In this document: piece by piece, positions 57,309-64,000 of the stretch
Position numbering within the stretch: position 1 is the stretch's first letter
Layout of the letters: each line of letters starts with the position of its first letter
NCBI GenBank assembly: GCA_030066685.1
Contig: JASJBF010000001.1
Location: 310,001 to 374,000, forward strand
DNA: 64,000 bases
DNA from: Kiloniellales bacterium
GTDB taxonomy: Bacteria > Pseudomonadota > Alphaproteobacteria > Kiloniellales > JAKSBE01
Direction of reading: 5' to 3'
The notes under the pieces: model-generated
What the model saw: only the letters and a program-made list of their open reading frames with translations
Told to the model about the DNA's origin: nothing
The model's database searches: none
Made by a program: the position numbers and the translations under genes

Positions 57309-57689
57309 ATGAGCGACTATCACAATCGTCTGAATTCGGACCTCGAGACCGGCTGGTGCCTCGAGGGCAGCGACGGGGAGGACAAGAAGGTTCGCCTCTT
57401 GATCGGCGACACCCAACTCGGCCGCGCGACCCTGGGCCTGACCCTCGGCCGCCACGGCGCGCTCTGCGACCTGGTGGTCGAGGATCCCACGGTTTCGCGC
57501 CGGCATCTGCGGATCGGCCGGGGCAGCGAGGGGCTCTTCGCGGAGGACACCAATTCCCTGAACGGCACCCTGCTCGACGGCGCCAGGTTGCGCCCCTTCG
57601 AGCCGGTCAAGCTCTACGAGGGCGCCCAGCTCACGCTCGGCGCCACGGTCTTGACCTTGAGCCGGGTCGCCGAACCGGCCTTCGCCTAG
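57309..57689 (+). CDS. FHA-domain protein 2
   Basis: A 126-residue, essentially one-domain protein with a canonical FHA site: LTLGRHGALCDLVVEDPTVSRRHLRI (in parts GR, SRRH) and then EDTNSLNGTLLDG with the Asn-Gly-Thr element. It should bind phosphothreonine peptides. No membrane span is seen, so it is cytoplasmic. CGGAGG precedes ATG 57309. It lies between the two anchor-vWA genes (22 and 15 bases from them), as expected for a connector between the kinase and the membrane complex. Confidence 0.9.
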   Translation: MSDYHNRLNSDLETGWCLEGSDGEDKKVRLLIGDTQLGRATLGLTLGRHGALCDLVVEDPTVSRRHLRIGRGSEGLFAEDTNSLNGTLLDGARLRPFEPVKLYEGAQLTLGATVLTLSRVAEPAFA

Positions 57690-57704
57690 ACCGGAGGGCG
57701 CGCC

Positions 57705-58679
57705 GTGCAGCGGCCGTCGCGCGAGACCTCGATCTTCAACATGTCGGCGCTCGACCTGCTGGCCATGGCGACCGGCACCTTCGTGCTGATCGTGGTGATT
57801 CTGCTGCCCTACTACCGCAAGGAGTTCGACGCCCACGCCGAGATCCTCGACCTGAAGGCCGCGACCGAGACCCAAAGCGCGGAGGCCGAGGATATCTTGC
57901 AGGCCGCGGTTGCCGAGGCCCGAGCCGCCGCGCAGATGAAGTCCGAGGCCGAGCAAATGCGCAACGCCGCGGCCGAGGCCCGGGCCGCCGCCGCCTCGCT
58001 GCGCCAGGAGGCGGACCAGCTCGACGCGCAGGGCGGCAAGACGGAAAAGAAGGCGGAGAAAAAGAACGCCACCCTGGTTCCCAAGACCATCGAGAAGCTG
58101 GACCTGATCATCGTCATCGACACCACCTCCAGCATGGTGGAGACCTTGAAGGACCTGCGCCTTTCGATCCACGGCCTGATCCGGATCCTCGAGCGCCTGG
58201 TGCCGTCCCTGCGGATCGGCGTCGTCGCCTACCGGGATCACGATTTTGGTACCTGGGTCACGCGCAGCCTGCAGCCGACCTCCACCGAGCGCCAGCCGAA
58301 GGAGATCTACGATTTCGTCGGCCGCCTGAAGCACGCGGCCCGAGGCGGTCCGACCCCGCGCGAGGCCGTCCATGCCGGTCTCAACCGCGCCGTTTCAATG
58401 TCGCTGCGGCAAGACGCACAGCAGACCATCATTCTGGTCGGCGACGCCGGCCCGCATAAGGAAAAGGAGAGGTCCACCCTGCTGCTGGTGAAGCGCTTCG
58501 CCGAAGGCGGCCCCAACCGCAACGTCAGCGCGCACTTCGTGGAAACCCGCTCCTACCGGTCCTTCGGCACCAACGATAGGAACTACTTCAAGAAGCTGGC
58601 CGAGGTGGGCCGCGGGGAGTTCAGCGACCAGCGAGGCAGCATGATCGAGAAAGTGCTGCTGGCCGTCTTGAAGGAATAG
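57705..58679 (+). CDS. MotB/ExbD-like membrane anchor fused to a vWA domain, protein 2
   Basis: A 324-residue protein with the same plan as the 56300-57286 protein: the span SALDLLAMATGTFVLIVVIL (residues 14-33) with Asp17 and then PYYRK, an Ala/Glu-rich coiled coil (about 43-118) with repeated EAR and EAE words, and a vWA domain with MIDAS D139-T-T-S-S. The vWA part is more diverged (RIGVVAYRDHDFGTW). The start is GTG 57705 after CCGGAGGG. Two unequal anchors with one channel gene suggest a heteromeric 5:2 complex or two alternative outputs. Confidence 0.85.
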   Translation: MQRPSRETSIFNMSALDLLAMATGTFVLIVVILLPYYRKEFDAHAEILDLKAATETQSAEAEDILQAAVAEARAAAQMKSEAEQMRNAAAEARAAAASLRQEADQLDAQGGKTEKKAEKKNATLVPKTIEKLDLIIVIDTTSSMVETLKDLRLSIHGLIRILERLVPSLRIGVVAYRDHDFGTWVTRSLQPTSTERQPKEIYDFVGRLKHAARGGPTPREAVHAGLNRAVSMSLRQDAQQTIILVGDAGPHKEKERSTLLLVKRFAEGGPNRNVSAHFVETRSYRSFGTNDRNYFKKLAEVGRGEFSDQRGSMIEKVLLAVLKE

Positions 58680-58893
58680 CGCCACTCGGCCTCAGTTGCG
58701 CCTTGGTAAGAACGCCTTGGCTGGCCATGTGGAAGCCATGACAAAGGCCGACTGCCTCCTCGGCGCCGGCCTTCACACCATCGGCACTGACCTGAACGGG
58801 TATTGGCCGACCCGCCTCAGCCAAAGCCCCTTTCGGTTACCCCGTCAGGAAAGCGGACTCGCCGCCGAACCCGAAAGGTCGAGGCAAGATCCT

Positions 58894-59526
58894 TCAGTAG
58901 GTATCCGACCCGTCGCCGGTTCCCGGTTGCTGGCCGCTGCCCCCGGAGGCCCGTGGCGTGGTGTCCGCAGGCGTGTCGGAGTCGACCAAACTGCCCGGCG
59001 GCTTCTGGCCGGGCGGCAGCGTGTCCGGGTTGATCCAGGTTCCCGAAGCCCCGGGCGCCGTAGATCCGAGGTTCTGCGGCAAAGGGATGATCCGGGTGTA
59101 GGTATCCCCGTACTGCACCAGGACCGGCGCACCATCCTTGATCGGCTCCTCCTGATCCCCGCGGTTCTGCACCAGGGTGACGACCCGTCCGTCATCCATG
59201 CGGACGACGTACTCATAGCCATCCCGGTCGTTGAAGGTGCTCTCGGCCAGGTAGCCGGCGCCCGCGCCGACCAGGGCGCCGAGCACGGTGATCGGACCGC
59301 TGCCTCCGGTCAGGCCATAGCCGGTCGCACCGCCGGCCGCACCGCCCGCGAGTGCCCCGACCGGGCCGGTGCTGCCCTCGATCTCGACCTCGCGCGACGA
59401 GAGGACGGTCCCCTCGGCGGTCGAGAGAACCTTACCGACGTCCTCCGCATCGTAGGTGTCGGACGACGACGTGCCGCAAGCGCCGAGGAACATCGGAACG
59501 AGTAGAACTGCGAAAAGCCGTCGCAT
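58894..59526 (-). CDS. glycine-zipper outer-membrane lipoprotein (SlyB / 17-kDa antigen type)
   Basis: A 210-residue lipoprotein: lipobox LGAC with Cys17, then SSSDTYDAEDVGKVLSTAEGTVLSSREVEI in family-typical style, a glycine-zipper stretch (ALAGGAAGGATGYGL and VLGALVGAGAGYL), a small beta-rich domain and a Pro/Ser-rich tail. Such proteins insert in the outer membrane and stabilise it. ATG 59526 is chosen for the signal peptide MRRLFAVLLVPMFLGAC; the frame runs further upstream without homology. It is related to the truncated gene at the right edge. It is convergent with the anchor-vWA gene; the 214 bases between them show no clear terminator. Confidence 0.85.
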   Translation of the reverse strand: MRRLFAVLLVPMFLGACGTSSSDTYDAEDVGKVLSTAEGTVLSSREVEIEGSTGPVGALAGGAAGGATGYGLTGGSGPITVLGALVGAGAGYLAESTFNDRDGYEYVVRMDDGRVVTLVQNRGDQEEPIKDGAPVLVQYGDTYTRIIPLPQNLGSTAPGASGTWINPDTLPPGQKPPGSLVDSDTPADTTPRASGGSGQQPGTGDGSDTY

Positions 59527-59845
59527 GGCCTCTCTTCCCCATCTAGATTTAGTCTCACTAACTATAGTGCCGCCCGCAGCGCCCCACCAGTGCGGTGGTG
59601 CGCTTTGTTCAAGCGATCTCACCCCAAGCCATAATCCTAAAGATATTAACATGTTCTGTGAAGAAATTCATTTATTTTCTCAATAACGGTCCCAGACTGC
59701 TCACGCGCGATTGAACTTGGTCACGGGTCTCGAGGCCCAAGCTGCCCGAGGCGCCGGGCGCCATCATCGGCCGGATCCTGCCCTCGACCCAATTCTCCCT
59801 TGCCTGGCAGGGCGATCCTCCGCAAGCTTGCGCAGGGAGGCAGCG
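59527..59845. promoter_or_regulatory. divergent region between the lipoprotein gene and pqqB
   Basis: The 319-base gap has an AT-rich centre (59620-59690) suited to divergent promoters. A hairpin (arms 59579-59588 and 59594-59603, one mismatch) is followed by TTTGTT on the plus strand. CGCAAGCTTGCG at 59821-59832 is a perfect 12-base palindrome directly before the pqqB ribosome binding site GGGAGG. I looked here for a pqqA gene (a short peptide with the Glu-x3-Tyr motif) and found none. Confidence 0.45.
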
Positions 59846-60775
59846 ATGAAGGTCCTGGTGCTCGGCGCCGCCGCCGGTGGCGGCTTTCCTCAATGGAACT
59901 GCAACAGCGCGCTTTGCCGACGGGTCCGCGAGGGCGATCCCGCGGCCAAGCCGCGCAGCCAGTCCTCGATCGCGGTCTCGGCAGACGGCGAGCGCTGGGC
60001 GGTGTTCAACGCCTCGCCCGACCTGCGCCAGCAGTTCAACGACAATAGGGCGCTTCACCCCAGGGAGGGCCTCAGACACACGCCCTTGGGCGCGGTCGTC
60101 CTGACCAACGCCGACGTCGACCACGTCGCGGGCCTTCTGACCCTGCGCGAGCGGCAGGCCTTTGCACTCTACGCCAGCCGGCGGGTGCAGGACGCCCTGG
60201 CCGCAAACCCGATCTTCAACGTGCTGCATCCCGACTACGTGGCGCGGCGGGCTTTGGAACTCGGCCAGGCCACGCGGATTCGGGACGGTGCCGGCGACGA
60301 CCTCGGGTTGCTGGTGACGCCCTTCGCGGTTCCCGGCAAGGTGGCGCTCTACCTGGAAGACGAGGCGGCCGGTCCGGACTTCGGCACGCAGGAGGGCGAC
60401 ACCATCGGCCTGAAGATCGAAGCCAGCGGGGGAGAGACCGGCTTCTACTACATCCCCGGCTGCGCCGCCGTCGACGGCCCCTTGGCGGAACGGCTTCAAG
60501 GCGCGCCGCTGGTCCTGTTCGACGGCACGCTCTACCGCGACGACGAGATGGTCGACGCCGGCCTCGGCAGCAAGACCGGCAGGCGGATGGGCCACATCAG
60601 CATCTCCGGGCCCGAGGGCTCGCTCGCCGCCTTCGACGGCCTCGGGGTCCGGCGCCGCATCTACATTCACATCAACAACAGCAACCCGGTGCTGCTCGAG
60701 GACTCAGAGGAGCGCCGGGCCGTGGAGGCCGCGGGTTGGGAGGTGGCCTACGATGGACAGGAGATCGAGCTGTGA
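59846..60775 (+). CDS. pqqB: pyrroloquinoline quinone biosynthesis protein PqqB
   Basis: A 309-residue metallo-beta-lactamase-fold protein beginning KVLVLGAAAGGGFPQWNCNS, the PqqB hallmark, with FNASPDLRQQ, TNADVDHVAGLLTLRE and HININNSNP-like IYIHINNSNPVLL. PqqB acts as an oxygenase on the tyrosine-glutamate intermediate in PQQ synthesis. ATG 59846 follows GCAGGGAGG. It is followed with a 4-base overlap by pqqC. The rest of the pathway is not adjacent. Confidence 0.95.
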   Translation: MKVLVLGAAAGGGFPQWNCNSALCRRVREGDPAAKPRSQSSIAVSADGERWAVFNASPDLRQQFNDNRALHPREGLRHTPLGAVVLTNADVDHVAGLLTLRERQAFALYASRRVQDALAANPIFNVLHPDYVARRALELGQATRIRDGAGDDLGLLVTPFAVPGKVALYLEDEAAGPDFGTQEGDTIGLKIEASGGETGFYYIPGCAAVDGPLAERLQGAPLVLFDGTLYRDDEMVDAGLGSKTGRRMGHISISGPEGSLAAFDGLGVRRRIYIHINNSNPVLLEDSEERRAVEAAGWEVAYDGQEIEL

Positions 60776-61506
60776 GTGACCTGCTCAGCCCCGCGCAGTT
60801 GGAGGCCCGGCTGCGCGAGATCGGCGCGACCCGCTATCACAACCTGCACCCCTTCCATAAGCTTCTGCACGCTGGCGAGCTGAGCAAGGGCCAGGTCCAG
60901 GCCTGGGCGCTCAACCGCTACTGCTACCAGGCGACCATCCCGGTCAAGGACGCGACCCTGATCGCCCGGCTGGAGGATCCCGAGCTTCGGCGGATCTGGC
61001 GCCAGCGCCTGGTCGACCACGACGGGGACGAGCCCGGGACCGGCGGCATCGCCCGCTGGCTGGCCCTCGCCGAAGGCCTGGGCCTCGACGTCGGCTACGT
61101 CAAGTCGCAGGACGGCGCCCTCCCCGCCACCCGTTTCGCGGTCCGGGCCTACGTCGCCTTCGTGCGCGAGCGCAGCATCCTGGAGGCCATCGCCTCCTCC
61201 CTCACCGAACTCTTCTCGCCGACCATCATCGCCGAGCGGGTCTCCGGCATGCTCGCCGGCTACGACTTTGTCAGCGAGGAGACCCTCGCCTACTTCAACG
61301 CCCGCCTGACCCAGGCCCCGCGGGACGCGGATTTCGCCCTGGCCTATGTGTTGGAGCGGGCCCGCTCGCCGGACCAGCAACGCGCTGCGATCCGCGCCCT
61401 GGAGTTCAAATGCAGCGTGCTCTGGGCCCAGCTCGACGCGCTCTATCACGCCTACGTTGCGCCGGGGCACGTGCCGCCGGGCGCCTTCCAGCCCGACGAG
61501 GTTTGA
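60772..61506 (+). CDS. pqqC: pyrroloquinoline-quinone synthase PqqC
   Basis: A 244-residue helical oxidase performing the last ring-closure and eight-electron oxidation in PQQ formation. Typical segments are TRYHNLHPFH, WALNRYCYQATIPVKDA, RLVDHDGDE and LFSPTIIAERVSGM. GTG 60772 overlaps the pqqB stop (GTGA). After the stop no pqqD or pqqE follows; the next gene is convergent, 195 bases away, and that gap shows nothing recognisable. Confidence 0.95.
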   Translation: MSDLLSPAQLEARLREIGATRYHNLHPFHKLLHAGELSKGQVQAWALNRYCYQATIPVKDATLIARLEDPELRRIWRQRLVDHDGDEPGTGGIARWLALAEGLGLDVGYVKSQDGALPATRFAVRAYVAFVRERSILEAIASSLTELFSPTIIAERVSGMLAGYDFVSEETLAYFNARLTQAPRDADFALAYVLERARSPDQQRAAIRALEFKCSVLWAQLDALYHAYVAPGHVPPGAFQPDEV

Positions 61507-61701
61507 CCCGGGTCAGTCCAGGTTGCGCGCCGGACAGGTGCCGGCGTCGAGCTCCCGCAGCGGATGATCAGCGACGAACGGCGGCGAGCGGATCAGAAAT
61601 TCGGCCAACGCGCGTCCCGACTTGCCTGTCGCCCGGTCCGGGTCTCAAAGGAAGCGAGTGACAAGCGGTCGTGCAGCGCCGTCGAGGCACCGCGACGGCC
61701 G

Positions 61702-62241
61702 TCAGGGCTTGGGCTCGAAGGAGAACTGCTGGCCGCCGACGCTGGCCTCGAACATCAAGCCGCCGCTCGCCAGGGTGAAGACCGCGATGCCGCCGGCGAA
61801 GTCCAGGGCGTTCGAGGCGCTGCTGTCCAGAGCCACCGCCGAGACGTCGGCCGCGAACTCGAAGTTGCCGGCCTTGAAGCGCTCCAGCGCCTCCTTGTCC
61901 TTGAAGAAGACGATCTCCCTGAAGGTCTGGCCGCCGGCCTGCAGCCCGAAGGTGAACTGCGTGATGGAACTGGCGCCGATCACCTCGCCCTGCTCGTAGA
62001 CCGTGCCGTCGCCGTGGGCCCCGCCGAAAACCAGCCCGCCCTTGGTCACCTTGGGAAACACCGCATAGCCGTAGGAGCGCGCGAAGAAGACCTCGAGACG
62101 GGGATTGGCCTCCTTGAAGGCGACGACGGCCTCCTGCGCCAGCTTCTGCGATTCGGGGTCCCAGCCGGCGGCAGCAGGGCCGCTCCAAACCCCTATGACC
62201 AGACAAAGCCCGATGACGCTTCTTGAGACAAAGCGGATCAT
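61702..62241 (-). CDS. SYLF-domain (YSC84-type) lipid-binding protein
   Basis: A 179-residue exported protein with signal sequence ending near AAAGW. The SYLF/YSC84 domain shows FFARSYGYAVFPKVTKGG, FGGAHGDGTVYEQGEVIG, TFGLQAGGQTFREIVFF and a final GGLMFEASVGGQ. In eukaryotes the domain binds phosphoinositides; bacterial members are periplasmic and of unclear role, possibly in lipid handling. ATG 62241 gives the signal sequence. It lies among outer-membrane lipoprotein genes but on the opposite strand from the OmpA-family gene. Confidence 0.9.
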   Translation of the reverse strand: MIRFVSRSVIGLCLVIGVWSGPAAAGWDPESQKLAQEAVVAFKEANPRLEVFFARSYGYAVFPKVTKGGLVFGGAHGDGTVYEQGEVIGASSITQFTFGLQAGGQTFREIVFFKDKEALERFKAGNFEFAADVSAVALDSSASNALDFAGGIAVFTLASGGLMFEASVGGQQFSFEPKP

Positions 62242-62531
62242 GGTTCAGCACCCCATTGGAATCGATAGCCAGCCTGCCGTTTCGGCGCGAGACTATCAGA
62301 CCCGGAGCCCCGCTGCCTAGCCAAGGGTCGGGCGCAGCGCCCGAAAATGCAAGCAAATCCGGGGGATTCCTGCATCGCTTCCTTGTCACATCAATCCCAC
62401 AAGTCAGTCACAGGCCAGCCCGTATCCTCGCGCGCGATGGAGATGGAGGTGGTCTCGCCGAAAAGAAGCCAACCGCCGAGTTGGTTGAATAACAAAGATC
62501 TAGCGCTTGCGGATTTGGTGGGATCTAAACC
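62242..62531. other. divergent spacer between SYLF and OmpA-family genes
   Basis: This 290-base gap presumably holds promoters for both divergent genes. A short hairpin (TCGGGCG at 62328-62334, CGCCCGA at 62338-62344) is flanked by AAAA on the plus strand. No gene was recognised. Confidence 0.4.
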
Positions 62532-63479
62532 ATGAAACCTTTGAACCGAAGCTTCTTGCCGTGGCTCGGCGCGCTCTTGCTTGTCGGCTGCGGCGTTCAA
62601 CTCGAAGTCGCCGAAGAGGCCGAGCCGAAGGGCACGGACTTCAACAAGAGCCTTTACGAAGGCTATTTGGAGCTCTCCCGGGCGGAGTACCAGGAGGGCG
62701 ACTACCGCGACTCCGACACTTTCGCCGAGCGGGCAATCATCGCCGCGGACGGCGCCGCACCGCCGCCGGAGGCGGTCGACGCCAGGGACATTCCCTCCGA
62801 CAAGGTGAGCCTGCTCGCCGAGGCGCGGGACCGGCTCCTGGCCCTGCTTGACGAAGGCGGGATCGAGCGCCTGCCGCAGCAGGCCGCGGAAGCACAGATC
62901 AAGTTCGAATGCTGGATGCAGGAGCAAGAGGAAGACCGCCAGCCTGACGACATCGCCGCCTGCCGGACGGACTTCTTCGACGCGATGGCCTACCTCGAGA
63001 CCGAGCTTGCACCCAAGGCGGTGGCCGCCGCCGAGACCCCGGCGCCGGCCGCGAAGATCGAGGCGGTCCCCGTGCCCCGGGCCAAGACGGCGGACGAGGC
63101 GCCCGCGGCCTTGAAGCCGGTTCCGGATTCCTTCGTGGTCTATTTCGACTTCGATCAGTCGAAGCTCTCCCAGGAGTCCATTGCGGTGCTGATGGAAGTC
63201 GTGCTCGCCGCCTCCAAGAAGGAAGGCAGCGTGATCACAGCGCTGGGACATACGGACTCTGCCGGCAAGCAGGACTACAACCAGGCTTTGGCCCGCAAGC
63301 GGGTGGAAGCGGTCACGAAGTTCCTGATCGAGAGCGGCGTCGACAAGACGCGGATCAAGGCAGAGGCCCTCGGTCCTGCAAAACCCGCGGTGGCTGCGCC
63401 CGACGGTCAGCCCGAACCGAAGAACCGCCGGGTCGAGATCAAGTTCGCAGCCAAGGAGCCGGTGGTCAGCGCAAATTGA
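62532..63479 (+). CDS. OmpA-family peptidoglycan-binding lipoprotein
   Basis: A 315-residue lipoprotein with lipobox LVGC at Cys20. Residues about 35-160 form a helical, TPR-like acidic domain (FNKSLYEGYLELSRAEYQEGDYRDS). An Ala/Pro linker leads to a C-terminal OmpA domain (about 195-305: VVYFDFDQSKLSQES, ALGHTDSAGKQDYN, LARKRVEAVTKFL, NRRVEIKF), which binds diaminopimelate in peptidoglycan. It tethers the outer membrane to the wall. It differs from Pal by the extra N-terminal domain. Confidence 0.9.
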   Translation: MKPLNRSFLPWLGALLLVGCGVQLEVAEEAEPKGTDFNKSLYEGYLELSRAEYQEGDYRDSDTFAERAIIAADGAAPPPEAVDARDIPSDKVSLLAEARDRLLALLDEGGIERLPQQAAEAQIKFECWMQEQEEDRQPDDIAACRTDFFDAMAYLETELAPKAVAAAETPAPAAKIEAVPVPRAKTADEAPAALKPVPDSFVVYFDFDQSKLSQESIAVLMEVVLAASKKEGSVITALGHTDSAGKQDYNQALARKRVEAVTKFLIESGVDKTRIKAEALGPAKPAVAAPDGQPEPKNRRVEIKFAAKEPVVSAN

Positions 63480-63510
63480 GTTGGGCGCGTCGCCGCCCGT
63501 CCCTTCCTCA

Positions 63511-63547
63511 TCGCCGAAGCCGTGCCCGAGGCGGCCGGCTTCGGCGA
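63511..63547 (+). repeat. stem-loop after the OmpA-family gene
   Basis: TCGCCGAAGCC (63511-63521) is perfectly complementary to GGCTTCGGCGA (63537-63547) with a 15-base loop, 31 bases after the stop. There is no T tract, so it may stabilise the mRNA end or act in rho-dependent termination. Confidence 0.6.
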
Positions 63548-63683
63548 CCACCGGAGATTGCCCAATAATCGGGCAGACTCGTGCATGGCGCTAAATTGAG
63601 GTGCCGGCGGGGTATGACTCCGGCCCGGGCAGTGTTACTCTTGTGAACATCGTAGCGCTGGCGGGCACGAGGAGGAGGTCGCT

Positions 63684-64000
63684 TTGCGCCGGGCCCAGAT
63701 CTCAGTCGTTACCCTGCTCTATTTCCTGGCGGCCTGCGGCAGCCCGACCAAGGATGTCTACAACGTCAGCGAGGTCGGTCAGCTCCAAGAGGTCATGGAA
63801 GGCCGCGTCCAGGACTCGCGTTTTGTCGACATCGACGCCAAGGATTCAGGCTCGGGAACGATGATCGGCGGCCTTGCCGGCGGAATCGGCACCCTGGTCA
63901 GCGTTGGCGGGGGTTTCGGTCTGGTCGCCTTCCTTCTCGGCAGCGCGGTCGGGGCCGTGGTGGGCTACGTGGTCGAAGACGTGGCGACCGACCGCGACGG
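63684..64000 (+). CDS. glycine-zipper lipoprotein, truncated by window end
   Basis: At least 105 residues read from TTG 63684 (GAGGAGGAGG upstream). The lipobox LAAC places the lipidated Cys at residue 18; PTKDVYNVSEVGQLQEVMEGRV and VDIDAKDSGSGTMIGG follow, then a glycine-zipper stretch (GLVAFLLGSAVGAVVGYVV). The first half aligns with the lipoprotein at 58894-59526 (DTYDAEDVGKVLSTAEGTV), so the two are paralogues. The 3' end lies outside the window. Confidence 0.82.
   Translation, partial: MRRAQISVVTLLYFLAACGSPTKDVYNVSEVGQLQEVMEGRVQDSRFVDIDAKDSGSGTMIGGLAGGIGTLVSVGGGFGLVAFLLGSAVGAVVGYVVEDVATDRD

Noticed and set aside
55466-58679. Zorya-type anti-phage system
   Set aside because: A MotA-like and a MotB-like gene are present, but the channel lacks the long Zorya tail, the anchors end in vWA instead of an OmpA-like domain, and no ZorC, ZorD or ZorE homologue is seen.
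50447-58679. Type VI secretion phosphorylation module (PpkA-PppA-Fha) or TerY-P stress module
   Set aside because: Kinase, vWA and FHA parts recall both, but there are no tss genes, no PP2C phosphatase and no TerD-family gene, and the proton channel is foreign to both.
59640-59845. pqqA upstream of pqqB
   Set aside because: No short frame with the required Glu-x3-Tyr motif was found on the plus strand.
61513-61620. Minus-strand frame ending shortly after pqqC, reading LAEFLIRSPPFVADHPLREL
   Set aside because: It is only about 31-42 residues between stops, has no start with a ribosome binding site and no recognisable family, so it is not reported as a gene.

Overview
The window is GC-rich chromosomal DNA from an alphaproteobacterium, most likely a member of the Rhodospirillales or a nearby order. 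The clues are the gene order dusB(nifR3)-ntrB-ntrC-ntrY-ntrX-trkA-dat-hfq-hflX, a pyruvate dehydrogenase operon whose E1 beta subunit carries its own lipoyl domain, a fused ispDF, a COQ10-type ubiquinone-binding protein and many TTG/GTG starts with 4-base stop/start overlaps. I cannot name a species. No rRNA, tRNA, CRISPR array, prophage or insertion sequence was recognised.

Layout. 1-6.6 kb: a truncated ppiD-like foldase, tpiA, secG, pyrG, eno, a small membrane protein and ftsB. 6.7-14.4 kb: pdhA-pdhB-pdhC-cupin-lpd-lipA, a membrane protein and a COQ10-like gene. 14.4-17.4 kb (minus strand): ispDF-pgpA-cinA-CPBP protease. 17.4-31.2 kb: a CcsA-like membrane protein, the nitrogen-control block dusB-ntrBC-ntrYX-trkA, D-amino-acid transaminase, a HAD phosphatase, hfq, hflX and an inositol-monophosphatase-family gene, meeting mazG. 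32.2-34.9 kb: a compact operon of an NrtR-like Nudix regulator, an SPFH protein and a divergent NAD-kinase-like protein, followed by an orphan Rieske oxygenase. 36.2-45.2 kb (minus strand): a long cell-envelope and housekeeping series, mltB-rlpA-dacC-tmk-holB-metG-(small gene)-tatD-MBL hydrolase.

45.7-58.7 kb is the unusual part. Three tandem TadG-like proteins with von Willebrand factor A (vWA) domains, plus a decayed fourth fragment, sit in AT-rich surroundings with their own hairpin terminators. They are followed by a same-strand set: a secreted vWA protein with a 17-kDa-surface-antigen-like domain, a second protein with that domain, a transmembrane Ser/Thr kinase with a predicted beta-helix on the outside, an FHA protein, a MotA/TolQ/ExbB-type proton channel, a MotB/ExbD-like membrane anchor joined to a vWA domain, a second FHA protein and a second anchor-vWA protein. 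I infer a proton-driven 5:2 type membrane motor whose output module is vWA instead of a peptidoglycan-binding or TonB-binding domain, controlled by phosphorylation and FHA readout. It does not match Zorya, Tol/Exb, flagellar, TerY-P or type VI secretion as I know them, and it is my candidate for an undescribed system.

58.9-64 kb: two related glycine-zipper lipoproteins (one cut by the window end), pqqB-pqqC without pqqA/D/E beside them, a SYLF-domain protein and an OmpA-family lipoprotein.
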